Shown here: positions 39,204 to 51,683 of the stretch, piece after piece
Numbering within the stretch: the first letter of the stretch is position 1
How the letters are laid out: each line of letters opens with the position of its first letter
Assembly: GCF_014839805.1 (NCBI RefSeq)
Contig: NC_051134.1
Coordinates: 9,269,170 to 9,333,169 of the forward strand
Source of the DNA: Manduca sexta
Taxonomy: Eukaryota; Arthropoda; Insecta; Lepidoptera; Sphingidae
Direction: 5' to 3'
DNA length: 64,000 bases
Made by a program: the position numbers and the translations under genes
The notes under the pieces: generated by a model
What the model was told of the DNA's origin: nothing
What the model saw: only the letters and a program-made list of their open reading frames with translations
The model's database searches: none

Positions 39204-40859
39204 GACTACACAAAGAATATAATAATTAAAAAATCAATTAGCAGACTTATTGCCATTTACATAAACAACTATAAGAAAAAAATATCAAAAACGGTCAGTC
39301 AATGTGTGTAGCTCATTACTTTATCAAAGACATGACAATAGCAAAAAATACTCTAGATATCACGCTGTCGACGATTGTACGAAGTTAGCGGGCTCTTGAG
39401 AAAATCTCGCAGTTGTTTTTGTTACGAAATACCAAGAGGTGTGTAGGTCGTGTTATGCATGTTTAATGTGTGTGGTTAAAAATGCATGTGAAAATTGAAA
39501 AAAGTCGACCGATTACATTAGTCATATATTACGTTGCGTTACTGGGAAGAGATTTGTCAGGCGAACTAAGATTTCTAAGTGTAAGTTCGAATAAGTTGAG
39601 TTTTCACATAACCTGAGTGGATTTTGTTTAACAAATTTTAATGAAATTTGCATTATGGAATTAGATAACAATATGCATATTATAAAAAAAATTAAACAAC
39701 CAAATAAAGATAACATATTGTAGATCTGTGATGTTAGTTTTTTCTATATGTTTAATAATTTCGAATACATAGCTCCAAAAATATGGTTAGCGTGCCATTT
39801 TACTGGAGGCACCGCATAGCTTTAGTGTTTTATTCTGAATATAATGTAATCAAAAGTTCAGCTTTTATCCAAAAATAAAAGCTTAATTTTTCCTCAACAT
39901 AAAACGCTAATAAATCTATCACTTTTAAATACAGCCCTGTTATGCGCATGACTCAACGTCGGTCAATACAATTTAAACCATCTATTAAAAATAAGTATAC
40001 TAACGCCATCTATAATCTGTTGAGAGAAAACAATCAACTTAGTAATGTGTTTTCAACATGTTACGCAGCGCATACGTGCATGATTTCTTTATCTGATTTA
40101 ACATATACTTATGGAGTTCTCACGGACGCCGATAGAGGGCCAAATTCACTCTAGCGAGTCATTTAATTTATTGCTACGTTAATTAACTCAGTGTTTTAAT
40201 ATTTTATTTTATTAAATGAAGCAACGAGTTAGTTACTAACCCGATAACACTTGGACCCATTGGTATAAGAATATAGGCGAGAACTTCGAATATTACAGTA
40301 TGCTACATACGCTCATCATCTTTAGACATTAATTAATATTATATCTCATAAAGCCCCATAATTAATGTAATTTTAATGGTCTTCAAAATAGAACACAACA
40401 ATGCTTGAAGACTAATACTTTACTGCAAAATAATTTCTAATCTCTGTCTTGTGAGTGAAATCGATGTCTTGGGTTCAATCCTGAGATCTGTTAATAGTTG
40501 TTTTTGCGTAATGTGACATTTTGTGAGGACCAGTGGTTTCTGGCTCAAAGAAGTGATTACACCGGGTATGATAAATAATTACCAATAAGTAATATAAATT
40601 ACGATGAATTAATATCTCTGACTTTTCCAATTACGTTTGTATAATTTAAAGAAGCTGGATGCGATTGGCTCCAGGCCGAAAAGGTGTCATGATATGAGAG
40701 AGACCTATACCCAGCAGTGGAACTCTAAAGGTTGTGGATGATGATGATGATAAATTTAAGTAATTATTGTTGTAATAAGGGCATAAGAAATTGTTTCTCG
40801 AAGTTCATTACCTAATAGTATGATTTTCATCAGCATAAACGGATTGATAACACATTCAA

Positions 40860-41110
40860 CACGCCCTCATCCCCGAAGGGGTAGACGGGTGTAACTATAA
40901 AACCCACTTTTCGTCCTGTATGTTCCATCCCATGATGTGATAGGGATCTTGTGATAGCTTATCGCCATATCAAGCTCGAGTTCCAGCCTCCGGGCTTATA
41001 TTGATGAGAAAGATCCAATATCGTTGATGGTAGACTCTGGATGCGATCCTTACCATCTCAAAGCGGTGGTTATACCACATACGAAATGCAATTACGCCAC
41101 CGATACAGTC
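40860..41110 (-). mobile_element. tRNA-derived SINE, family D, diverged
   Basis: CATCCCCGAAGGGGTAGACG is at the left end, CATCCCATGATGTGATAGGG in the body and AATTACGCCACCGA at the right end. Confidence 0.6.
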
Positions 41111-41399
41111 TGATTGACTTAATAAACGGATTGTGCCAAAAGGTTCTAAGCAGTTTTTCAAGAATTTAGGAAGAATTCTAACTTTTTGGGACTCCTATAT
41201 TATCACAGGTTTCACAGAATATACATATAAACTCACTATGTAGTTTGAAACAAAATACTAGCCCTTGGGATAAGCCGACTTCCAAAAAAGAAAGGTCCTT
41301 AATTCGTGTGTTTATATTTTTTTATGTATTTATACTGATCTATCCAAGATTTATGAGCCGATTTGCATTTATTTTTGTTTATCTAAAATACAGTATCCC

Positions 41400-41500
41400 T
41401 TCCGGGTATAAATACCGGTTATTCTCCTAGTATTTACCATCGCTCGATCAAGGAAATGAACACCAACAAAACTGTTTGTAACATAATTTTGTAACAATTA
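41400..41500 (+). promoter_or_regulatory. Orphan TATA-box candidate
   Basis: TATAAATA sits in a GC-rich setting (CCGGG before, CCGG after) at about 41404-41411. About 50 bp downstream, ATGAACACCAACAAAACTG opens a 12-codon frame. No good splice donor follows, so there is no gene model. Listed only because the core motif is the same as in the two real genes. Confidence 0.18.
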
Positions 41501-41740
41501 CGTGAACGAACTTATTTGAACGTAAATACTAGACTATTTTCTGTTTATTATTCAAGGACTGTTACGGTGAATCGTGACTTGACCATGTATGAACTACCAA
41601 TACATTATGACCATAATTAGATATTTCTTAACTATTTCACTTAGGAAATGGACGGTAAATATTTGTAGAGCATTATATTTTGGTTGTTAAATAATATGGT
41701 GAGATGGAGAAACCGGCTTTGATAATTCCTTTACTAATAA

Positions 41741-42061
41741 GATCGGCGATAGCCTAGTTGGGTGTGGTACGGATTGCCGAGACGAATGTCCGCAAGTTGA
41801 AATATCTGGGCACACACTTCTGACGCTTTTAAAATGATGTGTGTATTCTTTGTGAATTATCGCTTGATTTAACGGTGAAGAAAAACATCGCGAGGAAACC
41901 TGCATATATGAGAAGTTCTCTATAGAAAATTTGGGGGTGTGTGAAGTTTACCAAACCGCACTAGGTCAGCGTGGTGGACTAATACCTAATCCCTTTCAGT
42001 AGTAGAGGAAGTCTGTGACCAGTTGTAGGACAGTATATAATACAGGGCTGATGTTACTATA
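41741..42061 (+). mobile_element. tRNA-derived SINE, family A, with target duplication
   Basis: The tRNA-like head has the A box AGCCTAGTTGG and a degraded B box (GTTGAAATATC). The 11-bp target duplication TTTACTAATAA is at 41730-41740 and 42062-42072. Confidence 0.75.
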
Positions 42062-43144
42062 TTTACTAATAACAGGCTTTATGCCTAAGTGCTAAAGGCT
42101 GTTTGTATTCCAGGAAACAGCGTTAATGCGTCCTCAGCCACGAGCAAAGCCTAGTTCAAAATAAAAGCGCCAACACACTAAAGAGTGATAATGTAGCAAC
42201 ACTTTTATGACGCTGCTCTGGTGGCAAAATAATCTTTTGCCCTCATTGCGTTACCATACCGTTTCCCCCCACAAGTTCTACTTAGACCGCATACACACGC
42301 ATTGCATTACATCATTTTAAATTAATTGGTGATAGGCCATATTTTGTTTTTATTTCGTCTGCAACATGTTGTGGAACCACCTTTCACGCTGTACATTCGT
42401 CGACACAACTGCATATATTTTTTCGTTTATATTTATTTACAGATATTTGTTACCTGGCCGTGCATAGGATAGATTTGTATTCATTTGATAAGTACACAGA
42501 TGTACCGAGGTTTGCGTTTATGCAGGGTAAAAAATACTTTTTTTTAGGATAAAGTCTCTACTTTTCTAAAAGTAAGACATTACGCGCCTAGTTAACGATA
42601 AAATTAGAAAAAAATCAGCATTTACTTAGATTATAGCACGATAAGCAAATTATATTTTGTGTTTTGCGAAATGACTTGTAAACGCTTTTCGTCACTTGGA
42701 AATAGGATTTGCAAGCAAAAATTAAGATCTCAAGGGATTTCTTTATAATTATAGCGTCCTTTTGGAATTACGGGTGCTCTGACCGATAGAAAGTATTGAC
42801 AACCGTATAGGTAAAAGAGTAAAAAAGCCCCTATTTACACGGCTATCAAAGCTGTCTTTCAAATATACTGTCATTACAATAAGACAGACTCGCTCCCATA
42901 GACGGAAAAAAGCTTGACCCATAATTTTCTACTCAAATCGTATGGACTTCATAATGACTTGATATTCGCAAGTCCTATGGACTTAATAATTTCTTAAAAC
43001 TTTTGTGTACAACTGTACTCTCACTACCAAGTCACCGGGTGCGTGACGAATGGTCGGCGCAGTTATAATAATCGGACACCATCTAATTGTATTTATAATA
43101 ACTGTAGCCAATTTTTTATTCAGTACTATTGTTTAGCGTAGCAG

Positions 43145-43425
43145 AGTTAGGAGTTACTAGGAATTCCTGAGATCGATTCCCGACGGGCGACTCTGCTTGG
43201 ACTGGGCATGTTTATCCTGAATTTTGATCCCCATCAGGGAGAGCATTCATTTGGTCTTCATTATTACGAATGGCTGCTTGCCGGATATCGACCCAATTAC
43301 GATATCCAGTATAATCATTTAATAAGAATCCAAGTCTTACCTGATCGAGAAAAGAAACCCAGAACTTCCTGATCCACACGCACACGCTGCCACTAAACCA
43401 AGAAAGCATCTATGGTCGCTACTAC
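43145..43425 (-). mobile_element. tRNA-like SINE copy, diverged
   Basis: On the minus strand a head with TTTAGTGGCAGCGTGTGCG and AGTTCTGGGTTTC resembles A and B boxes. The left end has GATCGATTCCCGACGGG. An open frame through it (ending ALPDGDQNSG) looked protein-like, but the tRNA-like ends make a repeat more likely. Confidence 0.35.
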
Positions 43426-44384
43426 GAAATGTTCAATTCATCGTCATTGCCGAAATATCTAAATAAATAACCCTTCGTTTAAAAGTCGGTTAACTTTCGT
43501 TGAAAATACATTCGGCTCTAGGCCATGCGTCGCCGATTTTTATACCTTCTGTCTACCTCAATTGCATAACTTACCTACAGATAGTTTTAGAGGATCTGAC
43601 CATTTCTTGAACGAAGTTAACAAGAATTTGTATCTTTAGTCACATATTGAGTAGGTTCTCACTTGGACTGTGTTCTTGAGATTTTGCATTTGATTCTTTG
43701 ATCAGAGATCAAATAAGTAATAATATAAATTTTACTGTTTTTTAAATTTGTAAGCATTCAATAACTCTGCATTGAAATTTAACGTCGATGCGGAAGTAGA
43801 GTCGACTCTATGGCCTATGCCATTAAATTAATATTTCAACGAAGTATGGATAAATGTTTGTCATTTATGTTCGTTGGTGATATGCAAAGCAGATTCGTTC
43901 AATTTAAACTTTAAGACGCAGCGCAGACGCTATCAGCTTGTGCACAATATACAATATGACAAGACTAGTAGTCCATTTTTTCCCATACATTTTATTCTTC
44001 TTTCTTTCTATAAGCAATTTCATTGAGGTAATTGGCATTAACAAAATGGTTTTATAAAACTGATTATACATTTTGTTCCATGTATCTGGTACAAATTAAA
44101 AGCCTGTGCGCCGTAGAAAACACGGTCTTAGAAACACGATTAGGCCTCTAATGGTGTTCCGGAATGATGCATTAAGGCTTATAAAACCTAACCATTAATG
44201 CTGATTTATTGAACACTGTTAAATAAATAAATCATAAATCGATTACTACAATCGATGCTACTAATTGCGATAAAAACGTCACAGTCGTGACTCCCATTTG
44301 TTGATACTCTAATGTAAGGGATAATAGATATCTGACTAATTCACGTGTATCATAAACCCTCATCTTATCTTACTGATATAAATG

Positions 44385-44622
44385 CAAAACTGGCTGCTTC
44401 GGAGGTGTTACGAGTTGTACGACTGGAATGCTCAAGTCTCGGGTTTGATCACGGGTCGGGCAGTGATGTTGGGTTTTTCTATTCATCATCAGCCCGGAAT
44501 TTGTGCCCGATATGGCGATAGGCTGGCCCCCTATCACATCATGAGACGGAATACGTTTAGCGGATGGTGTTAGTATCAGTTGCGCCACTGCCTACCCCTT
44601 GGGGGATTAAAGGCCTGAATGT
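44385..44622 (+). mobile_element. tRNA-derived SINE, family D
   Basis: Degraded B box (GGGTTTGATCACGGG) at about 44439, body CCCTATCACATCATGAGACG, and 3' end CTGCCTACCCCTTGGGGG. Confidence 0.6.
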
Positions 44623-45405
44623 GAGTGCGCAAAAGTTTGGGAAGATGTTTGGATGTTTATTAGAAGTATAGACAGAAACCACTGAATGAATTTAGATGGT
44701 ATTAGGCACATAGGTAGATCATCAGGATTAACATAATATTATGAGCAAATAAAAAAAATGTACATTAGAATTTTACTTCTGCAAAGATCCTCAGCACAAG
44801 CCAATCCGTGTGCTAGACTTAGTTGTTTATATCTTAATACGATACCCGAAACATTCTTGAATATAAAAAGAGTGAGAGACCCACTCGAAACGACAGATAG
44901 ACTTTCACATTTCGTTAGATCTTGTTACAGTTAGAATGTCGTTATGAATATTATGTAATCTAGTTTATTTTCCTGTACATATTCGAATTGGATTTGAGGA
45001 TAATATTTTGAATCAATATAATATTACAATTATAATCCGATTATAATCGGCCATGTTAATATTTAAAGTTCCATTGTGGGAGAATAAGAACGAAACATCT
45101 CTAACGAACTTTGAAGTAGATAGGCATTACTAATGTAATTGATGATAATAACATTGATGTAATACATCAGCACCAATAGCATTTTGATCATGTTTGCAAA
45201 TAGGCTAGACTGTGCCTACGTGAATCACTGCTGCAGGAGGCATGCTCCGATATGAGGAGAGCAGTAGTGGCCGCATTATTGTTTATCGCCTCATAATTAT
45301 CTTACCAATATAAATATAAGTATTGTTTTGCTAACCCCAAATGAGTCTGTGTTACTTGATTAATAATAATAAATAAAATAAATAAAATTACACATGAGTC
45401 TATAA

Positions 45406-45904
45406 CAGTGACGAAGATTCCATATAACCCGATCCTTGCCGGTTTCCCTTTCGTAATTGATGTAAAATCTATTATTGGAACAATTTCCAGACCACATTTA
45501 GGCATATTATTAGTACCTATAGGTTGTGTCGGAAGCGGCGATAGCGTAGTTGGTTGTGGAAAGGACTGCCGAGACGAATGTCCGCAGGTTCAATTCCCAA
45601 TGGCACACACCTCTGACTTTTCTAAAAAAATATATGTGTATTCTTTGGGAATTATCGCTAGCTTTAACGGTGAAGGAAAACATCGTGAGGAAATCTGCAT
45701 ACCTGAGAAGTTCTCTATAGGAATTTCGAGGGTGTGTGAAGTCTACCAATCCGCACTGGGCCAGCGTGGTGGACTAAGGCCTAATCCCTCTCAGTAGTAG
45801 AGGAGGCCCGCGCCCAACAGTGGGACAGTATATAATACAGGGCTGATATTATTATTATAGGTTGTGTTACGTTCCCTTTCGGAAAATGTCATCCTTCGCA
45901 ACTG
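45406..45904. mobile_element. hAT-like MITE, family F, split by a SINE
   Basis: The left half 45406-45529 starts CAGTGACGAAGATT. The right half 45868-45904 ends TCCTTCGCAACTG. A SINE with its own 12-bp duplication sits between them. The flanking 8-mers share only GTCT, so the original target duplication has decayed. Confidence 0.55.
45530..45855 (+). mobile_element. tRNA-derived SINE, family A, nested in a hAT-like MITE
   Basis: A box TAGCGTAGTTGG at 45542-45553, B box GGTTCAATTCC at 45587-45597, (ATT)n tail. The 12-bp target duplication TATAGGTTGTGT at 45518-45529 and 45856-45867 lies inside repeat family F, whose two halves match uninterrupted copies at 13121 and 17910. Confidence 0.8.
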
Positions 45905-46227
45905 GTCTGCAGCATGATTGAGCTAATACGAATGGGATTGTAGAGGTGTCAAAGACCATAGTTAGGTACGGGCTTTTGTATAGAGAAATTCTGGAGGCCT
46001 ATTCTACAAAACAATAAAGGTTCCTAATATCAAAAACCGATTGACTATCTGCGGGTTTTAAAAATAATTAATCGCTAATATCTCCGAAGTTTATCAACAG
46101 CTGTCTCAATTAGTTTTATCTTTTTAAATACTGTTACCGTAGGAAGCTAGATAAAATCTAAAGCGTTGTTCATTTATTGGCGGCCTTTTAAGATTCCATT
46201 TGGTCTTCGTCAACTTAGAACTTAAGA

Positions 46228-46490
46228 ACAAACTTTTTGCTGGTGTAGGATATATTTTGTATCCAACCGGATAAAGACTACCATACACAAGGTGTTAAAC
46301 CCGTCATAGTGGCCCACGTGAGTGTCGCGTTCCGGGATCAGCCTGTGTATATCCTGTTCCAACAGGCCGACATAATTGTGTAAACTGTCGAGGTGTAATC
46401 ATCTGTTTTCAGTCGATAATATATTGGACCCCACTCCAATTACCATCAGGCGCAGTTGGCTCACTTTGCTATGCCTATATAAAGAAAAAA
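46228..46490 (-). repeat. Interspersed repeat family C
   Basis: TTTGCTGGTGTAGGATATAT at the left, ACACAAGGTGTTAAACCCG in the middle and TTACCATCAGGCGCAGT at the right. It ends about 28 bp before the double palindrome. Confidence 0.6.
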
Positions 46491-46518
46491 TGCCGAGTTA
46501 CTAGAGCGCCTAGGTCTG

Positions 46519-46562
46519 CGTGTGTCGTACGCCTCCCTTCGAAGGGATGCGTACGACACACG
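46519..46562. repeat. 44-bp palindrome, one mismatched pair
   Basis: Arms of 22 bp meet at TTCGAA (46538-46543); the only mismatch is 46533 against 46548. It shares its last base with the next palindrome. Confidence 0.9.
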
Positions 46563-46611
46563 GGACATTTAATGTGCAAGGTGTTCGAACACCTTGCACA
46601 TTAAATGTCCC
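46562..46611. repeat. 50-bp perfect palindrome
   Basis: Arms of 25 bp with no spacer or mismatch, again centred on TTCGAA (46584-46589). It adjoins the 44-bp palindrome on its left; centres are 46 bp apart. Confidence 0.92.
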
Positions 46612-46908
46612 AGCAGCGAGAACTAACTACAGACAAAACTCCTACCTATTGCGAGCGAGCAGGTCTTTTAATAAAATCACATCATTCATGGATATAGATC
46701 TATACAATACTCCTCCAAAAAAATTGAAGCAGCTACTTGCGAGTTATTTTTTCAAAAACTAATTATAATCTTACTTTTATTTATTAGTTAGCAGACCACA
46801 GTATTTCCTATTTTTTATATTATATAATTTAGTAGTGGAAACTTGTAATTGGCCTGTGTATTCTTTTTCTATGAGTTGTACTAGCTGTAAGTTTCCCAAA
46901 TAAAATAT

Positions 46909-46931
46909 AATAAAATAAAATAAAATAAAAA
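46909..46931. repeat. (TAAAA)n microsatellite
   Basis: About four to five TAAAA units, A-rich flanks. Confidence 0.8.
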
Positions 46932-47554
46932 ATAATACTTTTCTATTGTTACTTTCTGACGTATTAAATGCTGCCCTTTATAATTATTTGAAATCCATAA
47001 GTACCTACTTCGTAGTTTTATTTAATATAATCAAAGAGGATGTAGTTTAGGTAAATGTGATAAAATTCATACTATTACTAAATTGCCACAATTACTTTCC
47101 AACTAACCGCGCAGTAGCTCCGAGAACAGATAATACGGTAATAGATGGAGATATAGGTATTTGTTATAATTAGACACGTACTCAGCCCAAGGTTAAAGAC
47201 CGATAAAGAAAGGATCTAATTTTAGGTTACGGATAATGTTCTTTAAATTATTCGAAATTGCAAATTCATTCGATCAACGTGAGTTTAGGTTAAGGAGAAT
47301 AGATTGTCATAATAAGATGTTTTATAACAAAGAATATTTCGACAGACCCCAAGAACCTTATCTGCAAAATATTCTAGTTGCAGTAAAAAAGGTTTTAAGT
47401 TAAATAAAAATATAAATATAAATTACGCACCCTAAAATAGAAATTAAGTAATATTGATAACAATCAATAGTTTTGACATAACATGAGCATTTAGCAGATG
47501 AGATTTTGTTCTTCGAGACCATCGATTTAGATTCAAACCTATAAAAACACACAT

Positions 47555-47750
47555 CACACCTTCATCCCTGATGAAGTAGACAAAGGCATCCACTTTTTGC
47601 CGCATATGTTCCGTCCCATGAAGCGAGAGAGAGGAAGCCCATAGTGCACAAATCTCTACAAGCATGACCCAAAACTTGGTCCTGGTCTGGTAATGTCTGC
47701 GGTCTTCCAAGGACTCTGCCCTGTGCCTGGGCACCGCTGGGACCACCTTA
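47555..47750 (-). mobile_element. SINE family D-like, variant
   Basis: The reverse 3' end (CACCTTCATCCCTGATGAAG) and CCGTCCCATGAAGCGAGAG are family-like; the right-hand part (CTGGTCTGGTAATGTCTGCG) is not seen in other copies. Confidence 0.4.
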
Positions 47751-48891
47751 GTAACGGCATTGTTGGTAATGAAGTTATATTTACAAATTTTGCAGAGCTT
47801 AAAGGTTTAAAAGACGTGCCGTAACGATGAACTTATTTACGAAATAAAATTAAACCAGAAATATTAACTACAATTAAAATTAACTACGTAACTTTAACCA
47901 TATATGAATGTTTACTGTCGGCGTAAATGTAATTAAATTGAAAACTTGGTTCATTAACAACTTTATTGCAATCGAATTGATTCAATTATTAAGTAATGAG
48001 GAATGAAATGTGATCTTGGATCTTATGCAAATTATATTAACAAGTGAGAAGTTAAAACTTTCGTATGCTATAGTTTGCTTAGCACTATTGCTGCCTTCAT
48101 GCACCAGTAGCCAAGCACTGTTCTCTTCTAATAAAAAAAAAATGTTTTATAGTTTTAAAACTATATCCTTAACGTCTCGCATTTCTAATTCGATACTTTA
48201 AAAACTGTTACTAGTATGAACAAGCCTTTACCATCACGCAAGTAAACTGCTCATTTAGTTGTAGTAACAAATTAACGCATGTCTTTCACAACACCGTCCC
48301 AAATGGAAGCACTTTTGTTAATTAGAAAGCAATAAAACCGCAAATATGTGCACTCTTTAATAAGTGTAGCTTGGACGCCATGATGTTAATTACAATTCGT
48401 CCCAATTATACCGGCGGCCACTTGCCCAACGACGAACAATTAACATTTTTCAATCAATGAACGCAACGCCCCACTCCGCGCGAAACAATAAAACGGTTTC
48501 ATAATAGCAAAATGATTCTGCATCAAATGCGTTTGCGTTTGCTAATTTATGGCGCGATTGACGGGTTTTGGCGGGAAATATAATTTTTGTTCTTTGATTC
48601 CGATTAAACGTTTGATAGTGAAAATTGATAAATCAGAATAAGGTTTGTTGACATGTTTTGATTGTTTTTTTGTGCCATTATTCCGAAGTGAGCATTTGAG
48701 ATCTTTTATCATAAGGGGCTGTAAAAGAGTAAAAATCACAGTTCAGGCAAATATTACAGTTTTTAAATTATCTGATACAATGATAGATAAACACATAGAA
48801 AAACATTCTAAGTTTACTATTAAATTTGATATATTCATATTCTTCCCATACCTCAACATGGTCATTATAATAATATCTACTCCCCCATACA

Positions 48892-49060
48892 CAGTGGCGA
48901 AGCGTCCACACAACCCGATTCCTATCGGCTTCCCTTTTAGGTTTAATTATGTCTGTCTTAGTTTTTGTTTTGTTGTTAAATTGCTGGTTGCGATGTATTA
49001 ACTAAGACAACTTCTTTTTTGCATCGGGTTACCTTTTGAAAAAAATCAGCGTTCGCCTCT
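48892..49060. mobile_element. hAT-like MITE, family F, diverged
   Basis: Starts CAGTGGCGAAGCGT and ends AGCGTTCGCCTCT. Flanks CCCATACA (48884-48891) and GCCATACA (49061-49068) are a 7/8 duplication. Confidence 0.5.
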
Positions 49061-49576
49061 GCCATACAAGCTCTATCGTCCTCCATCCCCTTAGAAATTT
49101 CAGTGGATGATTTCAAACACGATGATGATTCCAGAATTATTTTGATAACTAGGTGGCATAATTATGTATATATGGACCATATTCAACTTATTATTAAGTA
49201 AGACATTTTGTCGTAAGCATATATATTAACTATGTCACATAGGCTCCACCTTCCCCTAAAGAAGTTATACCAAGCATTCCGTTCCTAACTCGGGCCACAC
49301 CCAACTCAATCTCAGGATGTACTGTTTTGCTCCACATACGTCGTGGACATCTCAGCGACATTGCCTCATGCCAATTATCTTCACCAGCGGCGTGAAGGTG
49401 AAGTTAAGTAACTCTTAATCATCTGTTATTGAATGGAAGGGGCCGGAGCAGCTGGTATGAAGTTTAAATAGCAACGTCCATACCTTGGGTACATTCTTAC
49501 CTGAAACAAAAATATAAGCATAAGTAAAACAGAATCAATCATATCTCTAATTTCGATATCCTATAGGTATTGCCTA

Positions 49577-49782
49577 GATATAACGGTGAAGGAAAACATC
49601 GTGAGGAAACCTGCATACTTGAGAAGTTCTCTATAGGAATTTCGAAGGTATGTGAAGTCCACCAACCCGCACGAGGCCAGAGTGGTGGACTAAGGCCTAA
49701 TCCCTCTCAGTACTAGAGGAGGCTCGTGCCCAACAGTGGGACAAGTATATGATACGGGGCTGATATTATTATTATTATTACT
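49577..49782 (+). mobile_element. SINE family A, 5'-truncated
   Basis: It begins at ATAACGGTGAAGGAAAACAT and lacks the tRNA-like head. The body and the (ATT)n tail are intact. Confidence 0.7.
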
Positions 49783-50158
49783 GCCTGGATAAAACATGTG
49801 TCTATACTATGTCGTTGTGATATTAAGGTCGCTCTCTAAGCGTGTGACCTTGAGCAATCCGTTTCATTCCGAGTTACGGGCGGGAGTATGCAAAGATTTT
49901 CGAATAACTTACTTTAAAAAATCCATTTTAAGTCTTTTTGGAAATTTTAAAGTACCAAAATATTCCTTATTAAATTGTCTATATAATAATATAGGTTGCC
50001 AATTAAAATTATGTGTATTTTTTAAGAGATGCACGAAATCAAAAATGATTGTAAATTTTTCATTATGACATGAACAAAACAATGTACACATTATAAAAAA
50101 GAATTAAACAACCAAAGCAAACATATGCCAGAAATATGATACATATATTTTTTCCATA

Positions 50159-50485
50159 TCTATACATATTATAAAACAAAGTCCCCAAAAGCTGCCTGTC
50201 TGTATGTAATCAAGTTTCTCAAAATCTACTGAACGATTTTCGTACGGTTTTTACTAAAAGATAATGCAATTCTTGAGGAAAGTTAACGTTAATAGTACAT
50301 TACGATTATGATATTCTTAATGAAGGTTTTGGTTAATAGTACATTACGTTTTATGTAAATTGACAAAAATATATAACAATTACTGTTGAAAAGGTCACGT
50401 GGTTGTGAAAAATCTTATCGGATTTACGCGGGAAGAACTTTGTGACACAATATTTCCATGCAGACCAAGCTGCGGGCACAGCTAG
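50159..50485 (+). mobile_element. Helitron-like non-autonomous element
   Basis: Starts TCTATACATATTATAAA after an A (50158) and ends CACAGCTAG before a T (50486), as expected for Helitron insertion between A and T with 5'-TC and CTRR-3' ends. AGCTG/CAGCT can form a short hairpin at the 3' end. No target duplication and no coding sequence. It contains CTCAAAATCTACTGAACG. Confidence 0.5.
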
Positions 50486-50564
50486 TATTTTATTGATTTC
50501 GAGTAGATAGCTTCTAATAATACAGACGAAGTTTAGCTGGAGGTAGCGCCTTAACGAAATATTA

Positions 50565-50655
50565 TCTTAATGATTTCTTATGTTTACGCGAATGCTAGAT
50601 ATTGAAATAAAACTATTTCACGGATTTCATCGCGATTTTTATATTATTATTTTTA
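50565..50655 (-). mobile_element. Penelope-like terminal-repeat fragment
   Basis: TTTCTTATGTTTACGCGAATG, then GAAATAAAACTATTTCACGG and TCATCGCGAT match the outer end of the terminal repeat at 60335-60420. Confidence 0.4.
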
Positions 50656-51284
50656 GTATTATTATAAATCCGGAAAATGGATTTATTTTAATAAATTATA
50701 TCACGCGACGGTCGCTATTTATAATTTTAAAATATGAGTTTACTTATAGGAATAAATACTACGCCAAAAGCAATCAGTTAGTCCTTAAAACTCACGAATT
50801 GTTAAAACCAAGTCATCCATTTCAGGAAACATCACGACTATCACAATTAGTTGGTAAAATGTCTTCAAGCGATCACGGAATCAAAAACAAATTAATTTCG
50901 TTTTCATTGCATAACAATTTCAATCAGTCAATGCTTTTATCGTGGCCAATACAAGTATGACCCTAGACCTGATAGCAAATATATTATGCACATTAAAATA
51001 TATTACATCCATATACAAGAATCGTCGTGTACATTCTTTGATCGCCGGAATTATAACAGCCTATCTGATTTTTAATTAAGAGGCGACAGTGGAATGAGCT
51101 ATTATGACAACTTTTACACGAACACCGACAGTGGAATGTTAGATTGAATATCGCGAAGTTCTAAAATTCTTTATCAACAATATTTTTCTTTTTGTTTAAA
51201 TTATTTTGAGCAATATTGATTGTCTATATCTATTAAGGTTTTAAGGTTCAGATGTCCAAATGAACGTACAGGTAAATTCAAAGT

Positions 51285-51470
51285 ACTGTAGTGTAACTAC
51301 TGGACATAGTGAGACTTAACATTTCGTGTCTTAGGATGGTGAGCGTAGTGGAATACCTAACAATACCTTGTAATTCAAGGTATTGGATGTTGTTTCTGCT
51401 GTTGATGGCCGGTCGTATCGCTTACCATCAGCCGAACAGCGGGCTCGTATTGTCATTAAAATCAAGAAAA
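51285..51470 (-). repeat. Interspersed repeat family B, minus strand
   Basis: It has reverse ACTACTGGACATAGTGAG, then GGTCGTATCGCTTACCATCA and GCGGGCTCGT. Confidence 0.55.
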
Positions 51471-51683
51471 AAAAATCTATTTTAATTTGCCTCATGTGAG
51501 AACGAACTATGCTGAAAACAAATGTGTATTTAAAGTCTTTAATGCATACAATAGAAGGTTTTCTTACATAGACATTTTTAAAGGCTCCTTTTTTATTATT
51601 ATGTATATGTAATTTCAATCTCAATTCTTGTTTTACCTTTTATACTTATTTAGCTCTTAATTTGATATTACGGTTAATATTTA

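Noticed and set aside
39942..40154. 70-codon frame after an acceptor-like AAATACAG
   Set aside because: No upstream exon or pyrimidine tract and no recognisable protein features; chance is more likely.
43212..43409. Protein-like minus-strand frame with acceptor-like TTCTTTTCTCGATCAG
   Set aside because: Both ends of the surrounding sequence look tRNA-like (A/B-box-type motifs), so it is more likely a SINE.
48025..48201. 58-codon frame with a hydrophobic segment YAIVCLALLLP
   Set aside because: No TATA box or credible start context, the n-region is long, and the frame is otherwise K/S/N-rich; AATAAA at about 48331 alone is not enough.
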